From positions 55,319-119,318 of the forward strand of contig NZ_JAHLPU010000022.1 in NCBI RefSeq assembly GCF_018918045.1: a stretch of 64,000 bases of DNA, in the 5' to 3' direction. The translations under genes and the position numbers were made by a program. This document shows, piece by piece, positions 34,718-42,829 of the stretch. How positions within the stretch are numbered: the first letter of the stretch is position 1; each line of letters begins with the position of its first letter. The notes under the pieces were generated by a model. The model ran no database searches, was not told where the DNA came from, and saw only the letters and a program-made list of their open reading frames with translations. This DNA is from Pseudoflavonifractor sp. MSJ-30. Its GTDB lineage: Bacteria > Bacillota > Clostridia > Oscillospirales > Oscillospiraceae.

Positions 34718-35598
34718 TGCAGCGCTTCCAGGGTCGCGGAATCCAGAAGGATGGTATACTCGATCTCATGGGGCTCGCTCATGGCCACAGTGTCAGCGAC
34801 AACGGGGATCTTCACGTCCAGTCCGGTCACGGGAATCTCAAAGGTGGAGCCGCCCTCGGTGGTAACAGGCTCGTACTTCACGCCATCCACGATCATATAG
34901 TCGTACTTGCTGCTGCTGAGGACAACGGTAGCCACGCCCTGACCATTGGTCACGGTCAGCTGTGTGGGATTGACCAGAGTAGTCTTGCCCGTGCCGCCTT
35001 CCAGGGTTCCACAGACGGCATAGCTGCCGTCCGCCAGATCAGAGACCGGGGTCACCTTGGGTTCCGGGTTGGAAACAGAAACCTTGTGGTCATACCAGAC
35101 GCCCTTTTTGCCGATCAGGGCCAGGTCGAACTCCTGATCCAGATAGGGTACGGGGATGTCAAAGCCATAGACCGTCTCGGTCAGGCCGTCGGAATAGGTC
35201 ACTTCATCCTCCGTGGGCTGCAGCAGCTCCGCCCCCTCCTTCTTGGCATCCTCCGCAATACCGGGGAACAGATTGACAATAGATCTGGATGCCAGGCTCA
35301 CATGGATGGTCATTTTCCCGTCCTGAACGGTAAGCGTTCCCTTGCCGTCGCAGGTCTCGTTGGCATGGAACATGGAGCTGTCGGTATTGAATTCGGCGGT
35401 GTATACGCCGTCCTCCAGAGGGCAGACAGCTTCGGTGGTTTCAGGATCGGCGGCCTTCTCCGTAGTCTCGGCCTCGGTTTCCGCCACAGTCTCGGTGGTC
35501 TCCGGGGCGGCGGTGGTCTCGGCGGGAGCGGTCTGGCCACAGGCTGCCAGGGCCATCAGCAGCAGAGCTGCCAGCAAAAACGCGGTAATCTTTTTCAT
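34714..35598 (-). CDS. two-domain lipoprotein, possibly NEAT-like tetrapyrrole binder
   Basis: A 294-residue lipoprotein (lipobox LMALAAC, Cys 20) with a Thr/Glu-rich linker to about residue 58. Two beta-rich domains follow. Domain 1 starts DGVYTAEFNTDSSMFH and ends KKGVWYDHKVSVSN. Domain 2 starts LADGSYAVCGTLEGGTGKT and contains SSSKYDYMIVDGVKYEP, STFEIPVTGLD and PHEIEYTILLD. Both resemble NEAT-type domains ('dGxYxv...gk...v.l.s..y...D'), but the match is by eye only. Place between an exported CbiK and an ABC binding protein suggests capture of a porphyrin or corrinoid at the cell surface. Confidence 0.65.
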   Translation of the reverse strand: MKKITAFLLAALLLMALAACGQTAPAETTAAPETTETVAETEAETTEKAADPETTEAVCPLEDGVYTAEFNTDSSMFHANETCDGKGTLTVQDGKMTIHVSLASRSIVNLFPGIAEDAKKEGAELLQPTEDEVTYSDGLTETVYGFDIPVPYLDQEFDLALIGKKGVWYDHKVSVSNPEPKVTPVSDLADGSYAVCGTLEGGTGKTTLVNPTQLTVTNGQGVATVVLSSSKYDYMIVDGVKYEPVTTEGGSTFEIPVTGLDVKIPVVADTVAMSEPHEIEYTILLDSATLEALQ

Positions 35599-35672
35599 TT
35601 TCTTATCTCCTTTATATGGAATTCACCCAGGGGCATACGCCCCCGGGTGATCCCGGGTTTATGAAGCAAATA

Positions 35673-36908
35673 TCAGTTCACGGAATCCATTGCAGCCTGG
35701 GTATGGGCAACATACAGCTGCTGAACAGCCTCAATGCGGCCCAGACCGGAAATCTGGCAGGTCACGTTCAGGCCGGCAGCCTCGAACATGGTCTTCCAGG
35801 AATCGTCATCGGAACCCGCCATGTCGTTGTTGGCATGGTCACCGGCAACGACCATCAGAGGACGCAGGACAACGTTGGTGTAACCGGCGGCCTTGACAGC
35901 CTCAATGACGTTCTCGCAGGCAGTCGCTTCGGGCTCGCCCTCAACGGTGCCGATGAACACATTGTCGTAGCCCAGGTTCTGCATCTGGGTCTGCATCTGG
36001 CTGTAGGTCACCTTGGCGACGTGGGCAGTGCCGTGGCCCATGAAGACGAACGCGGTGCTCTCCTCAGCGGCCTTCTCGGTGCTCTCAAAGCCGGCCTCTT
36101 CCAGAGCGGCGGCAACAACAGCCTTGGCAACGGCTTCCTTATCGGCATTGATCACAGTTGCGTCGCTGCCGACCTCGCCCAGCATGGGCTCGGCGACCAC
36201 GATGGTCTCGATCTTGTCGCGGTAAGCATCCAGGGCCTCGCACATCTCGTCGTACTCAGCGCCGTGCATCAGGTGGGTGGGCTGCACAACCAGAGTCTTC
36301 ACACCGTTGGCAACCGCACGGTCCAGAGCCTGTTCCATGTTATCGATCTTCTCGCCGTCACGGGCCTGGACGTGGTTGATGATGATCTGTGCGGTGAAGG
36401 CGCGGCGGACGGACCAGTCGGGGAAGGCCTCAGCCAGAGCATCCTCAATGCCCTTGATGTCCTTCGCACGGCTGTCGTTGAAGGAGGTGCCGAAGGAAAC
36501 AACCAGCAGTTCCTTCTCGCCGATCTCGTCCTGGTTCCGGGGATCGTCCAGAGACGCGTCGCCGGTATCCAGGCCGAAGTACTCGGGGCTTGCCTCTTCG
36601 CCCTCGACCAGTTCCTTCTGCTCGTCGGTCAGTGCGTCCCAGGCGGCCTTGGCGGCCTCGCAGGCAGCGTCGGTGTCGTCGTTGCGGGTCTGGACATAGA
36701 TGGCGTCGATCAGAGCGGCGACCTCGTCGGCGGCAGCCTGGTCGATCTCCTCCTGAGACTGGGTAGCCTCAGTGGCGGCCTCAGTGGAGGGAGCCTCGGT
36801 AGCCGCCTCAGTAGCGGCAGCGGTGGTAGCGGTAGCAGCGTTGCCGCCGCAGGCAGCCATGGACAGGACCATGCAGACGCCCAACAGCAGTGCAATCAGC
36901 TTTTTCAT
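35673..36908 (-). CDS. exported lipoprotein form of sirohydrochlorin cobaltochelatase (CbiK-like)
   Basis: A 411-residue protein: signal peptide and lipobox (SMAAC, Cys 20), an Ala/Thr/Glu linker, a short FIVAR-like helical piece (AAKAAWDALTDEQKELVEG), then a CbiK domain from about residue 133. That domain has LLVVSFGTSFNDSRAKDIKGIEDAL, RRAFTAQIIINHV, the metal-site histidines in VQPTHLMHGAEYDEM and VFMGHGTAHVAK, and a C-terminal VVLRPLMVVAGDHANNDM. Cytoplasmic CbiK inserts cobalt in the anaerobic B12 pathway; an exported form is known from Desulfovibrio. First gene behind the cobalamin riboswitch. Confidence 0.88.
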   Translation of the reverse strand: MKKLIALLLGVCMVLSMAACGGNAATATTAAATEAATEAPSTEAATEATQSQEEIDQAAADEVAALIDAIYVQTRNDDTDAACEAAKAAWDALTDEQKELVEGEEASPEYFGLDTGDASLDDPRNQDEIGEKELLVVSFGTSFNDSRAKDIKGIEDALAEAFPDWSVRRAFTAQIIINHVQARDGEKIDNMEQALDRAVANGVKTLVVQPTHLMHGAEYDEMCEALDAYRDKIETIVVAEPMLGEVGSDATVINADKEAVAKAVVAAALEEAGFESTEKAAEESTAFVFMGHGTAHVAKVTYSQMQTQMQNLGYDNVFIGTVEGEPEATACENVIEAVKAAGYTNVVLRPLMVVAGDHANNDMAGSDDDSWKTMFEAAGLNVTCQISGLGRIEAVQQLYVAHTQAAMDSVN

Positions 36909-36948
36909 TGTGAATTACCTTCTTTTTCATTTTTCTCTGAACAAAATA

Positions 36949-37235
36949 TAAAAGCGGCTGCATCTCCGCAGCCGCTCTTCCTGGCAATGTATCCCCGTTC
37001 CGAAAACCCGAAAACGGAACAGACGCTGGCGGGAAGGTCGATTTGTAGACAGCAAATCGGAGATTCCACGCAAAGGCAGGTCTCCTGGCTCGGTTCCACG
37101 CGCTTCTGCCTTCCCGGTTTCCCAGTGGCACTTGGGAAGCGCTCCCCTTCACAGTGACTGCATCGCCCCGGATTCACACCGGGTTCCCTTTTCACCGCCT
37201 CGCGGCGGCACCTTTACGCTGCTTTTATATTCAAT
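36949..37235 (-). ncRNA. cobalamin riboswitch with terminator expression platform
   Basis: Minus-strand leader with the B12 box AGCCAGGAGACCTGCC (37090-37075), GCCACTGGGAAACCGGGAAG, GTCACTGTGAAGGGGAG and GGTGTGAATCCGGGG, all conserved pieces of the adenosylcobalamin aptamer. Downstream, a 9-bp stem (36976-36968 / 36961-36953) runs into TTTATATTTTG, a terminator about 40 bases before the cbiK-like start. Binding of a cobalamin is expected to shut off the operon. Confidence 0.95.
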
Positions 37236-37249
37236 TCAGGTGTTCTGAA

Positions 37250-37278
37250 AGTATAGCACATTGCCGCGTATTTGTCAA
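37250..37278 (-). promoter_or_regulatory. promoter of the riboswitch operon
   Basis: Minus-strand TTGACA (37278-37273), 17-bp spacer, TATACT (37255-37250); the transcript would start near 37243, just before the aptamer. Confidence 0.88.
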
Positions 37279-37319
37279 CATCCGGCCATTGGTACCTTTT
37301 CTGTTCTTTTATTCATTTT

Positions 37320-39683
37320 CTACAATTCTTCCGGAATCAGCCAGAGCTTTTTTGCGGCATTTTTCGCCTCGCTGCGGCGGTTGACGCCCAGCTTTTCCAG
37401 CACTCGGCTCACATGGGTCTTGACGGTGGGCAGCTTGATATCCATGATCCTGCAGATCTCCGCGTTGCTCTTATCCGCGCAGAGCAGGTGCAGCACCCGC
37501 ATTTCCGTAGCAGTCAAAGTCTCCTTTGGAGAAACGCGCGGCCGCAAATAGTCAGGATAGAAGCTGGCCTGGTTTCGGGTATCGGCCATAACATTTTTAA
37601 ACCAATTGCTGTCCGGCTTCCAGTCCATCTCCTCCAACAGCGGCAGGATCGCCGCGCCAAAGACGCTGACAGGCCGGACAAACCGGTAATTCTCCGCCTC
37701 TGTCAGCGCGCTTTTCAGGAAGCCGCGCCATCCGTCGTCCTTCACCCGGTACAGAGCCATGGCACGCAGCAGATCTGCGGAAATGCCGTCCAAATGGCGG
37801 CCGCAGGCTTTGCAGAATGCGTCCAGGGGCGCAAGCGTCAAAAACACGTTTTCCGTTTGACCGGCAACAAGCTCCACCGCGGCCTGGGTCAGATACTGGT
37901 AGCGCTTCAGTGCGTCAAAATTCAACGGATCCTTCGGCGCTTTTTCCAGATACCACGCATCCGCCGCATCCAGGTTCCCCATACGCAGCTCGATACGGCA
38001 TAGAAAAGCGTCCAGATTGGGCAGATATCGGGTAAGTCCCGCATCCTCAAAGCGCAGACGCAGTGTCTCCAGCGTCCTTTGGGCATCCCCTACCCTTCCG
38101 GAAGTCATCTGGCTTCTAGCCAGCAGAGCCGTCAGCGCGAATTCTATTTCCGGTGTGCCGCTGCGCCGGATCTCACCTATACGCTGCACCAGATCCAGCA
38201 TCCGGGCAGAAATATCCTCGCCCTTTTCATATTTGCTCTCCGCGATGGCGCATTCTGCCAGTCCCACACTGTTTTTTCCAAGGACCGTCTGCAGCGGGCC
38301 GCTCATGGTCTTATATATCAGGTCATCCTTCTTGCACCATTCGGAAAAGTCCTTGCCGCCGTTTACGATGCTGGGCAAGCCGCTGGTGGCAGAGAAGGTC
38401 TGCGGCGTTATCTCCTTCCGCTTGAGCATCTGAGCTACCCGGGGAAATATCTCTGTCAGTTCCTCCGTTTTCCGCTGGGGCAAGCTGATATCCAGCCGCA
38501 CCAGACTGCCGCGTACCTGTTTCAGCACCGCGTCCTGGGGACTGAGGTTCTCGCCGAACGTCTTCAGCGCCTGATACCAGCGCTCAGAGTCGGCGTAGTC
38601 TCCGGACAGCGCACGGAGCATGCTCATACCCTGCATCAGGGCCGGGGACGCCAGAATCTCCTTTTCCGGAAGATTCCTGTAATATTTCTCCATTTCCCGG
38701 TAGTGGCTCATGCCGGGGAAATTCTCCACATTGCGAATCAGCAACTCGGAGACCTTGGCATGATCCCATCCTTCTATATAGCAGTCAAGCGCACGGGGAT
38801 AGTCCTCTTTCAGTTCGTAGTACATACCGCCGCGGATCAGAAGCGCCCGCTTCCACTCCGGCGAATACTCCCGGCCCATCTCCCACATCAGGAACATTCG
38901 AAACTGCGCCCAGAAACGAAAACGCAGGATATCATCATATTGCAGCATGCAGGTATTGCGCTGGACCCAATCCAGCATCTCAGCGGCGTCGTGACTGCCT
39001 GTCACCATACGTGCCAGGTCCAGATCGAAGCTTTCAAAAGGCGCCAGCTCCAGGATAAAGCGCCGGATTGGCGCATCCAGACGTCTATAGATTGCCGTCT
39101 CAAAATAGAGGAAGACCTCCTGAAAAGACTGCCCCACCACTTCCGGCGAAAAGGCCAGTCCCTGCTTCATTTTTCTGGCCGTGATCACAACACCCAGAGG
39201 AAAGCCCATGGACTTTTTCAGAATCTCACCAATGTCAGAATCCGCGTAGGGGACCTCCCAGCTTTCCATCATGCGGATAGTATCCTCCCGGTCGAAGAAA
39301 AAGGTCTTCGTATCCAGCACGGTCATCAGCCCCGTATACCGAAAGGCCATCATACTTCCGTGGGGCGCTCCCCGGGACAGCAGCAGAAACCGCCGGTCCG
39401 GACAATCCCGTATCAGATTATACAGTTCCCTCCAGATTTGCTCGTCCTGAATTTCCTGAAAATCATCAATCAAAAGAATGCGCCAGTTCTCTTTTCGGCT
39501 GGGCACGCTGAATTCCGGATCCTCCCCGGAAAGCTTCCGAACGTTTTTTCCCTTTACCAGCGCGTCGGCGATGCAGGTCTTTCCGCATCCACAGGGCGCG
39601 CTGAAAAACAGCACTCTGCCCTGTTTCATAAATCTGTCAAAGCTTTCCTGAATCGTTCTTCGGATAATCACCTGCTCCGTCAT
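37320..39683 (-). CDS. LuxR-type ATPase regulator (MalT/LAL-like)
   Basis: A 787-residue large ATP-binding LuxR regulator. The N-terminal STAND-type NTPase has a P-loop VLFFSAPCGCGKTCIADAL and a Walker B-like RILLIDDFQEIQDEQIW. A long TPR-like helical middle follows (RALDCYIEGWDHAKVSELL and similar). The C-terminal LuxR helix-turn-helix reads LTATEMRVLHLLCADKSNAEICRIMDIKLPTVKTHVSRVLEKLGV. Members of this class sense a sugar or metabolite and activate transport or catabolic genes. ATG 39683 follows GGAGG at 8 bases. Its target is not shown; the sugar operon upstream is a candidate. Confidence 0.9.
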   Translation of the reverse strand: MTEQVIIRRTIQESFDRFMKQGRVLFFSAPCGCGKTCIADALVKGKNVRKLSGEDPEFSVPSRKENWRILLIDDFQEIQDEQIWRELYNLIRDCPDRRFLLLSRGAPHGSMMAFRYTGLMTVLDTKTFFFDREDTIRMMESWEVPYADSDIGEILKKSMGFPLGVVITARKMKQGLAFSPEVVGQSFQEVFLYFETAIYRRLDAPIRRFILELAPFESFDLDLARMVTGSHDAAEMLDWVQRNTCMLQYDDILRFRFWAQFRMFLMWEMGREYSPEWKRALLIRGGMYYELKEDYPRALDCYIEGWDHAKVSELLIRNVENFPGMSHYREMEKYYRNLPEKEILASPALMQGMSMLRALSGDYADSERWYQALKTFGENLSPQDAVLKQVRGSLVRLDISLPQRKTEELTEIFPRVAQMLKRKEITPQTFSATSGLPSIVNGGKDFSEWCKKDDLIYKTMSGPLQTVLGKNSVGLAECAIAESKYEKGEDISARMLDLVQRIGEIRRSGTPEIEFALTALLARSQMTSGRVGDAQRTLETLRLRFEDAGLTRYLPNLDAFLCRIELRMGNLDAADAWYLEKAPKDPLNFDALKRYQYLTQAAVELVAGQTENVFLTLAPLDAFCKACGRHLDGISADLLRAMALYRVKDDGWRGFLKSALTEAENYRFVRPVSVFGAAILPLLEEMDWKPDSNWFKNVMADTRNQASFYPDYLRPRVSPKETLTATEMRVLHLLCADKSNAEICRIMDIKLPTVKTHVSRVLEKLGVNRRSEAKNAAKKLWLIPEEL

Positions 39684-39901
39684 ACGGCATACCTCCATTT
39701 TGGTCTGTTCTGCACGAGGCTTACACAGGTATTCTATCAGTTTTTGGCAGGATTGTAAACCATTCCAAAGTATGATTTTTGAGTAGAAAAAATGATACCG
39801 TCCGGAAAGGTATCATCTCATGCGGACCGTCCCTTTTCCTTCTCCCGCGTGTAAACGCACTGTAAATAATGTGTAAACGCTGCATAAATCTGTTTTTCGC
39901 T

Positions 39902-40096
39902 TTACAGAATGTCATATACCGTTTTCATCATCAGGTTTTTCCGCAATTGCTCAGGCGTACGATCCATTTTTGCCGTCAGGATAAAATCATCCTTGTCCTT
40001 CAAATCAACAAAACTATCGGTAAGGATGATGTCAAAGTCCCGGAAATCCGATCCTGCATCTCCGCCAAACACCTCCGCCCTCACCCGCAGTGTCAC
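39902..40096 (-). other. short frame of unknown origin behind the intron fragment
   Basis: A 64-codon GTG-started frame containing AGSDFRDFDIILTDSFVDLKD and ending MMKTVYDIL. No ribosome site was found. It may be the tail of a gene truncated by the rearrangement that left the intron fragment, or a chance frame. No family is recognised. The rest of 39684-40109 shows no gene. Confidence 0.3.
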
Positions 40097-40109
40097 ACCG
40101 TTGCATCTT

Positions 40110-40273
40110 CACTGGCGTCACCTGAAAGGTTTGCCCATCAGGGAATCTTGGGCTCCTAAATCCGGCTTTCTCCAGATTCCGCCTTACGACGGCCACCCTT
40201 GCCTTTGGCTAAATCTTCCCGCTGCCGGGCGACTTCGGGACTTTCACCCCAGAGAACGTGCGCCCAGGCGCAC
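40110..40273 (-). mobile_element. 5' fragment of a group II (IIC-like) intron
   Basis: Read on the minus strand from 40273, the sequence opens GTGCGCC, then GGGGTGAAAGTCCCGAAGT, GCCAAAGGCAAGGGTG and GGAATCTGGAGAAAGCCGG, and then GGGCAAACCTTTCAGG. These are the start and domain I landmarks of bacterial group IIC introns (compare the GUGUGCC...GGGUGAGAGUCCC start of the Oceanobacillus intron). No reverse transcriptase or domain V follows, so it is a dead 5' remnant. The upstream exon is a terminator hairpin plus TCAATTTTC, the preferred IIC target. The 3' limit is approximate. Confidence 0.8.
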
Positions 40274-40306
40274 GAAAATTGAGGCGGCCGCCGATTGGCA
40301 GCCGCC
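40274..40306 (-). terminator. terminator of the sugar operon and intron target
   Basis: Minus-strand stem GGCGGCTGCC (40306-40297) / GGCGGCCGCC (40292-40283), with one G-T wobble, followed by TCAATTTTC, 12 bases after the GH2 stop codon. The intron fragment begins at the next base. Confidence 0.8.
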
Positions 40307-40317
40307 CCAATGATTTA

Positions 40318-42765
40318 CTATACGGTTTCCACCTCGACCGTCACGCTCTTCATTCCCTCCGCGCTGACGGTAAGGCTTGTCTTCCCGGCCTGCTCGCCCG
40401 CCCGAAGGATCGCAAGTATTCTTCCCTCAAAGAAGCGATGCGTCAGGCTGTCATAGCGCTCCTCCGTGCAGGGATTGGCGGATCCGCATCCTGCCAATAC
40501 CGCAGTGCCGTCCACCCGGACCGTAGCCGTACGGTCCGATGTCATATAAAGGATCCCATTTTCGTCCCGCAGTTCAATTTCCACATAGCTCAGGTCATTG
40601 CTTCCGGCCCGAAGGATCCGCTTGTCTGCCCGTACGCTGAGCCGCGGTGTTCCGGCGGTACTCAGTTCATAGCGTCCGGCCTCCCGTCCGCCGATATAGG
40701 CCACCGCCAGCAGAGTTCCGGGTGCATATGTAACGTCCCAGCAGCAATAGAACTGATGGAAATCATTGCCCACCTTCTTTCTGCCAAGAGACGCTCCGTT
40801 CAGGAACAGCTCCACCTCTTCCGCGTCGGAATAGACCTCCACGGCAGTCGGCTTTCCCTCATAGCCCGGCCATGTCCAGCTGTTTATCGCGTCTGTGAAA
40901 TTCCACCGGCTGATATAGAGCTCCTTGCCGAAGTTCTGCATCCGGTGGACGGCAATATAGGGAACATGCTCCCTTCCGCCCCAGATGATTTCCCGCCAAT
41001 AGGACATGGGTCTGCGGAATCCGGTCAGGTCAAAATCGCCATCGGCAGACGCAAGCCATGGATAGTCCCCCATGAATGCGCCGCTGTCCTGGTCCTTGGG
41101 GGCAATTCGGCCGCAGCCCGCTTCTCCCAGATAGTCCATAGAGGTCCAGCAGAAATCTCCCAGCACATAGGAGTTGCGCTTTACAGTATCCCAGTTTTTG
41201 TCCAAGGCCCCCGAGAACGTCTCGGAGCCAAAGAAAATCCACTCCGGATGCAGCGGATGTTCCCGCTCATAGCGTTCGTTGCTGTAGTTATAGCCGATCA
41301 CGTCCAGCAGATCGCAGGACTCCTCCACATAGGGATCCAGCATGGGGCTGGAGGTAATCACGCTCATCATATCCGCCGCGCCGCCGGAGGTTCCGATAAT
41401 ATCGTTGACCCCGTTCTTAGCCTGATTCTCCATAATCTGCTTGAAATAGGGAATGCACGATACCATAACATTGATTCCGTTGGTAATAAAGCGGGTATGG
41501 TCCAGCGAACGGAACTTTTCCGCCAGCTTTCTTCCCCACTGCGCCCCCAAGGTCTCTCCGGTCTCAGGGATCTCATTGCCGATGGACCAGAAAATAATGC
41601 TGGGGTGGTTGTAATCCCGGCGCACCACGGCTTCCACATCCGCCTCCCAACTCTCCGGGAAGTACTCGGAATAGTCAAAGGCCGTTTTGTTCTGGGTCCA
41701 GATGTCCGTAAACTCGTGCATAACCAACATGCCGTACTTGTCGCAGGCATTCAGCAGAGCCGCGCTGGGAGGATTGTGGGCGGTTCGCAGCGCGTTGTAG
41801 CCCATGCTCTTGTGCAGCAGCACCCGGCGGGTCTCCGCGTCATCCACGCTGACCGCACCCAGCAGGCCATTGTCATGGTGCACGCATCCGCCCTTGAGCT
41901 TTACGCTTTGGCCGTTGATCCGCAGGCCGTGAACGCTGTCCAGCTGCAGCTTGCGGATACCGAAGGTGGTCTGGGCCGTATCCACGGCCTGCTCCGTCTC
42001 CCGATCGACCACCTGACAATCCACGCTGTAGAGGTTCGGCGTATCCACATTCCAAAGTGCGGGCTTTTCAAGATGGATGCGCTGGCGCACCGTCACACGG
42101 CCATTGCTGTCCACATAGAATCTTGCCTTACGCCCGGCCACCTCCCGGCCGCTTCCGTCATGCACCGTGAGCTTTACATAGCCCTCCCGGCTCCGCTGTC
42201 CCTCATTTTGCAGCTCGGCCTTGACCTCCAGCACTGCCAGCTCCCGGTCGCAGTCCAGTGTCGTCACATGCAGACCGTCCGGAGCCACATGCAGGTAGTC
42301 GCCGGTAAGGATCCAGGCATCCCGGTAGATACCCTGACCGGAGTACCAGCGGGAATTTGGCAGATTGGTGCCGCGAATCGCCACCTGCAGGGTATTGGGA
42401 GCATCGTAACGAAGGTAGCGGTCGATCCGCATGCAGCAGGGGGTGTAGCCATAGCGGAATTTTTGAACAAAGGCGCCGTTGATGAAAAACGTCGGGTTCA
42501 TGTACACGCCGTCGAAGTAGAGATAATGCACCTTGTCTTTTTCTTCCGCGGGAATGACAAACTCCTTGACGTAGACAATGTTCTCGCCCTTGAAAAAGGC
42601 CATATCCACACCGGAGGGCGCATCCGCAGCCCGCTCCATTGTAATCATTGCGTCATGGGGAAGGGACACCTTTTCCTCTTTGGACTGGACGCCCCAGACA
42701 CTGGACATGATAGAACCCAGCCGATGCTTTACCACCCAGTTCTTGTTAAAGCTCTGTTTTTGCAT
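40318..42765 (-). CDS. glycoside hydrolase family 2 (beta-galactosidase-like)
   Basis: An 815-residue GH2 enzyme without signal peptide, so cytoplasmic. Domain order: N-terminal sugar-binding fold (NKNWVVKH, SLPHDAMITMERAADAP, NSRWYSGQGIYRDAWI), immunoglobulin-like domain, TIM barrel with acid/base Glu in FWSIGNEIPETGETLG and nucleophile Glu in WIFFGSETFSG, then C-terminal Ig-like domains (VYSDAEEVELFLNGASLG), as in DUF4982-containing GH2 proteins. It would cleave a beta-galactoside, beta-glucuronide or similar after import by the ABC system encoded upstream. Exact specificity cannot be read by eye. Confidence 0.92.
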   Translation of the reverse strand: MQKQSFNKNWVVKHRLGSIMSSVWGVQSKEEKVSLPHDAMITMERAADAPSGVDMAFFKGENIVYVKEFVIPAEEKDKVHYLYFDGVYMNPTFFINGAFVQKFRYGYTPCCMRIDRYLRYDAPNTLQVAIRGTNLPNSRWYSGQGIYRDAWILTGDYLHVAPDGLHVTTLDCDRELAVLEVKAELQNEGQRSREGYVKLTVHDGSGREVAGRKARFYVDSNGRVTVRQRIHLEKPALWNVDTPNLYSVDCQVVDRETEQAVDTAQTTFGIRKLQLDSVHGLRINGQSVKLKGGCVHHDNGLLGAVSVDDAETRRVLLHKSMGYNALRTAHNPPSAALLNACDKYGMLVMHEFTDIWTQNKTAFDYSEYFPESWEADVEAVVRRDYNHPSIIFWSIGNEIPETGETLGAQWGRKLAEKFRSLDHTRFITNGINVMVSCIPYFKQIMENQAKNGVNDIIGTSGGAADMMSVITSSPMLDPYVEESCDLLDVIGYNYSNERYEREHPLHPEWIFFGSETFSGALDKNWDTVKRNSYVLGDFCWTSMDYLGEAGCGRIAPKDQDSGAFMGDYPWLASADGDFDLTGFRRPMSYWREIIWGGREHVPYIAVHRMQNFGKELYISRWNFTDAINSWTWPGYEGKPTAVEVYSDAEEVELFLNGASLGRKKVGNDFHQFYCCWDVTYAPGTLLAVAYIGGREAGRYELSTAGTPRLSVRADKRILRAGSNDLSYVEIELRDENGILYMTSDRTATVRVDGTAVLAGCGSANPCTEERYDSLTHRFFEGRILAILRAGEQAGKTSLTVSAEGMKSVTVEVETV

Positions 42766-42829
42766 GAATTAACCTCCTGTTTTCAAAAAAACGGGGAACG
42801 CCAGGCGTCCCCCGTTGATAAAACGCAGC

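Noticed and set aside
35616..37157. 513-codon plus-strand frame opposite cbiK-like gene and riboswitch
   Set aside because: It covers the riboswitch and the signal peptide of the real gene in antisense, and is Gly/Leu/Val repetitive.
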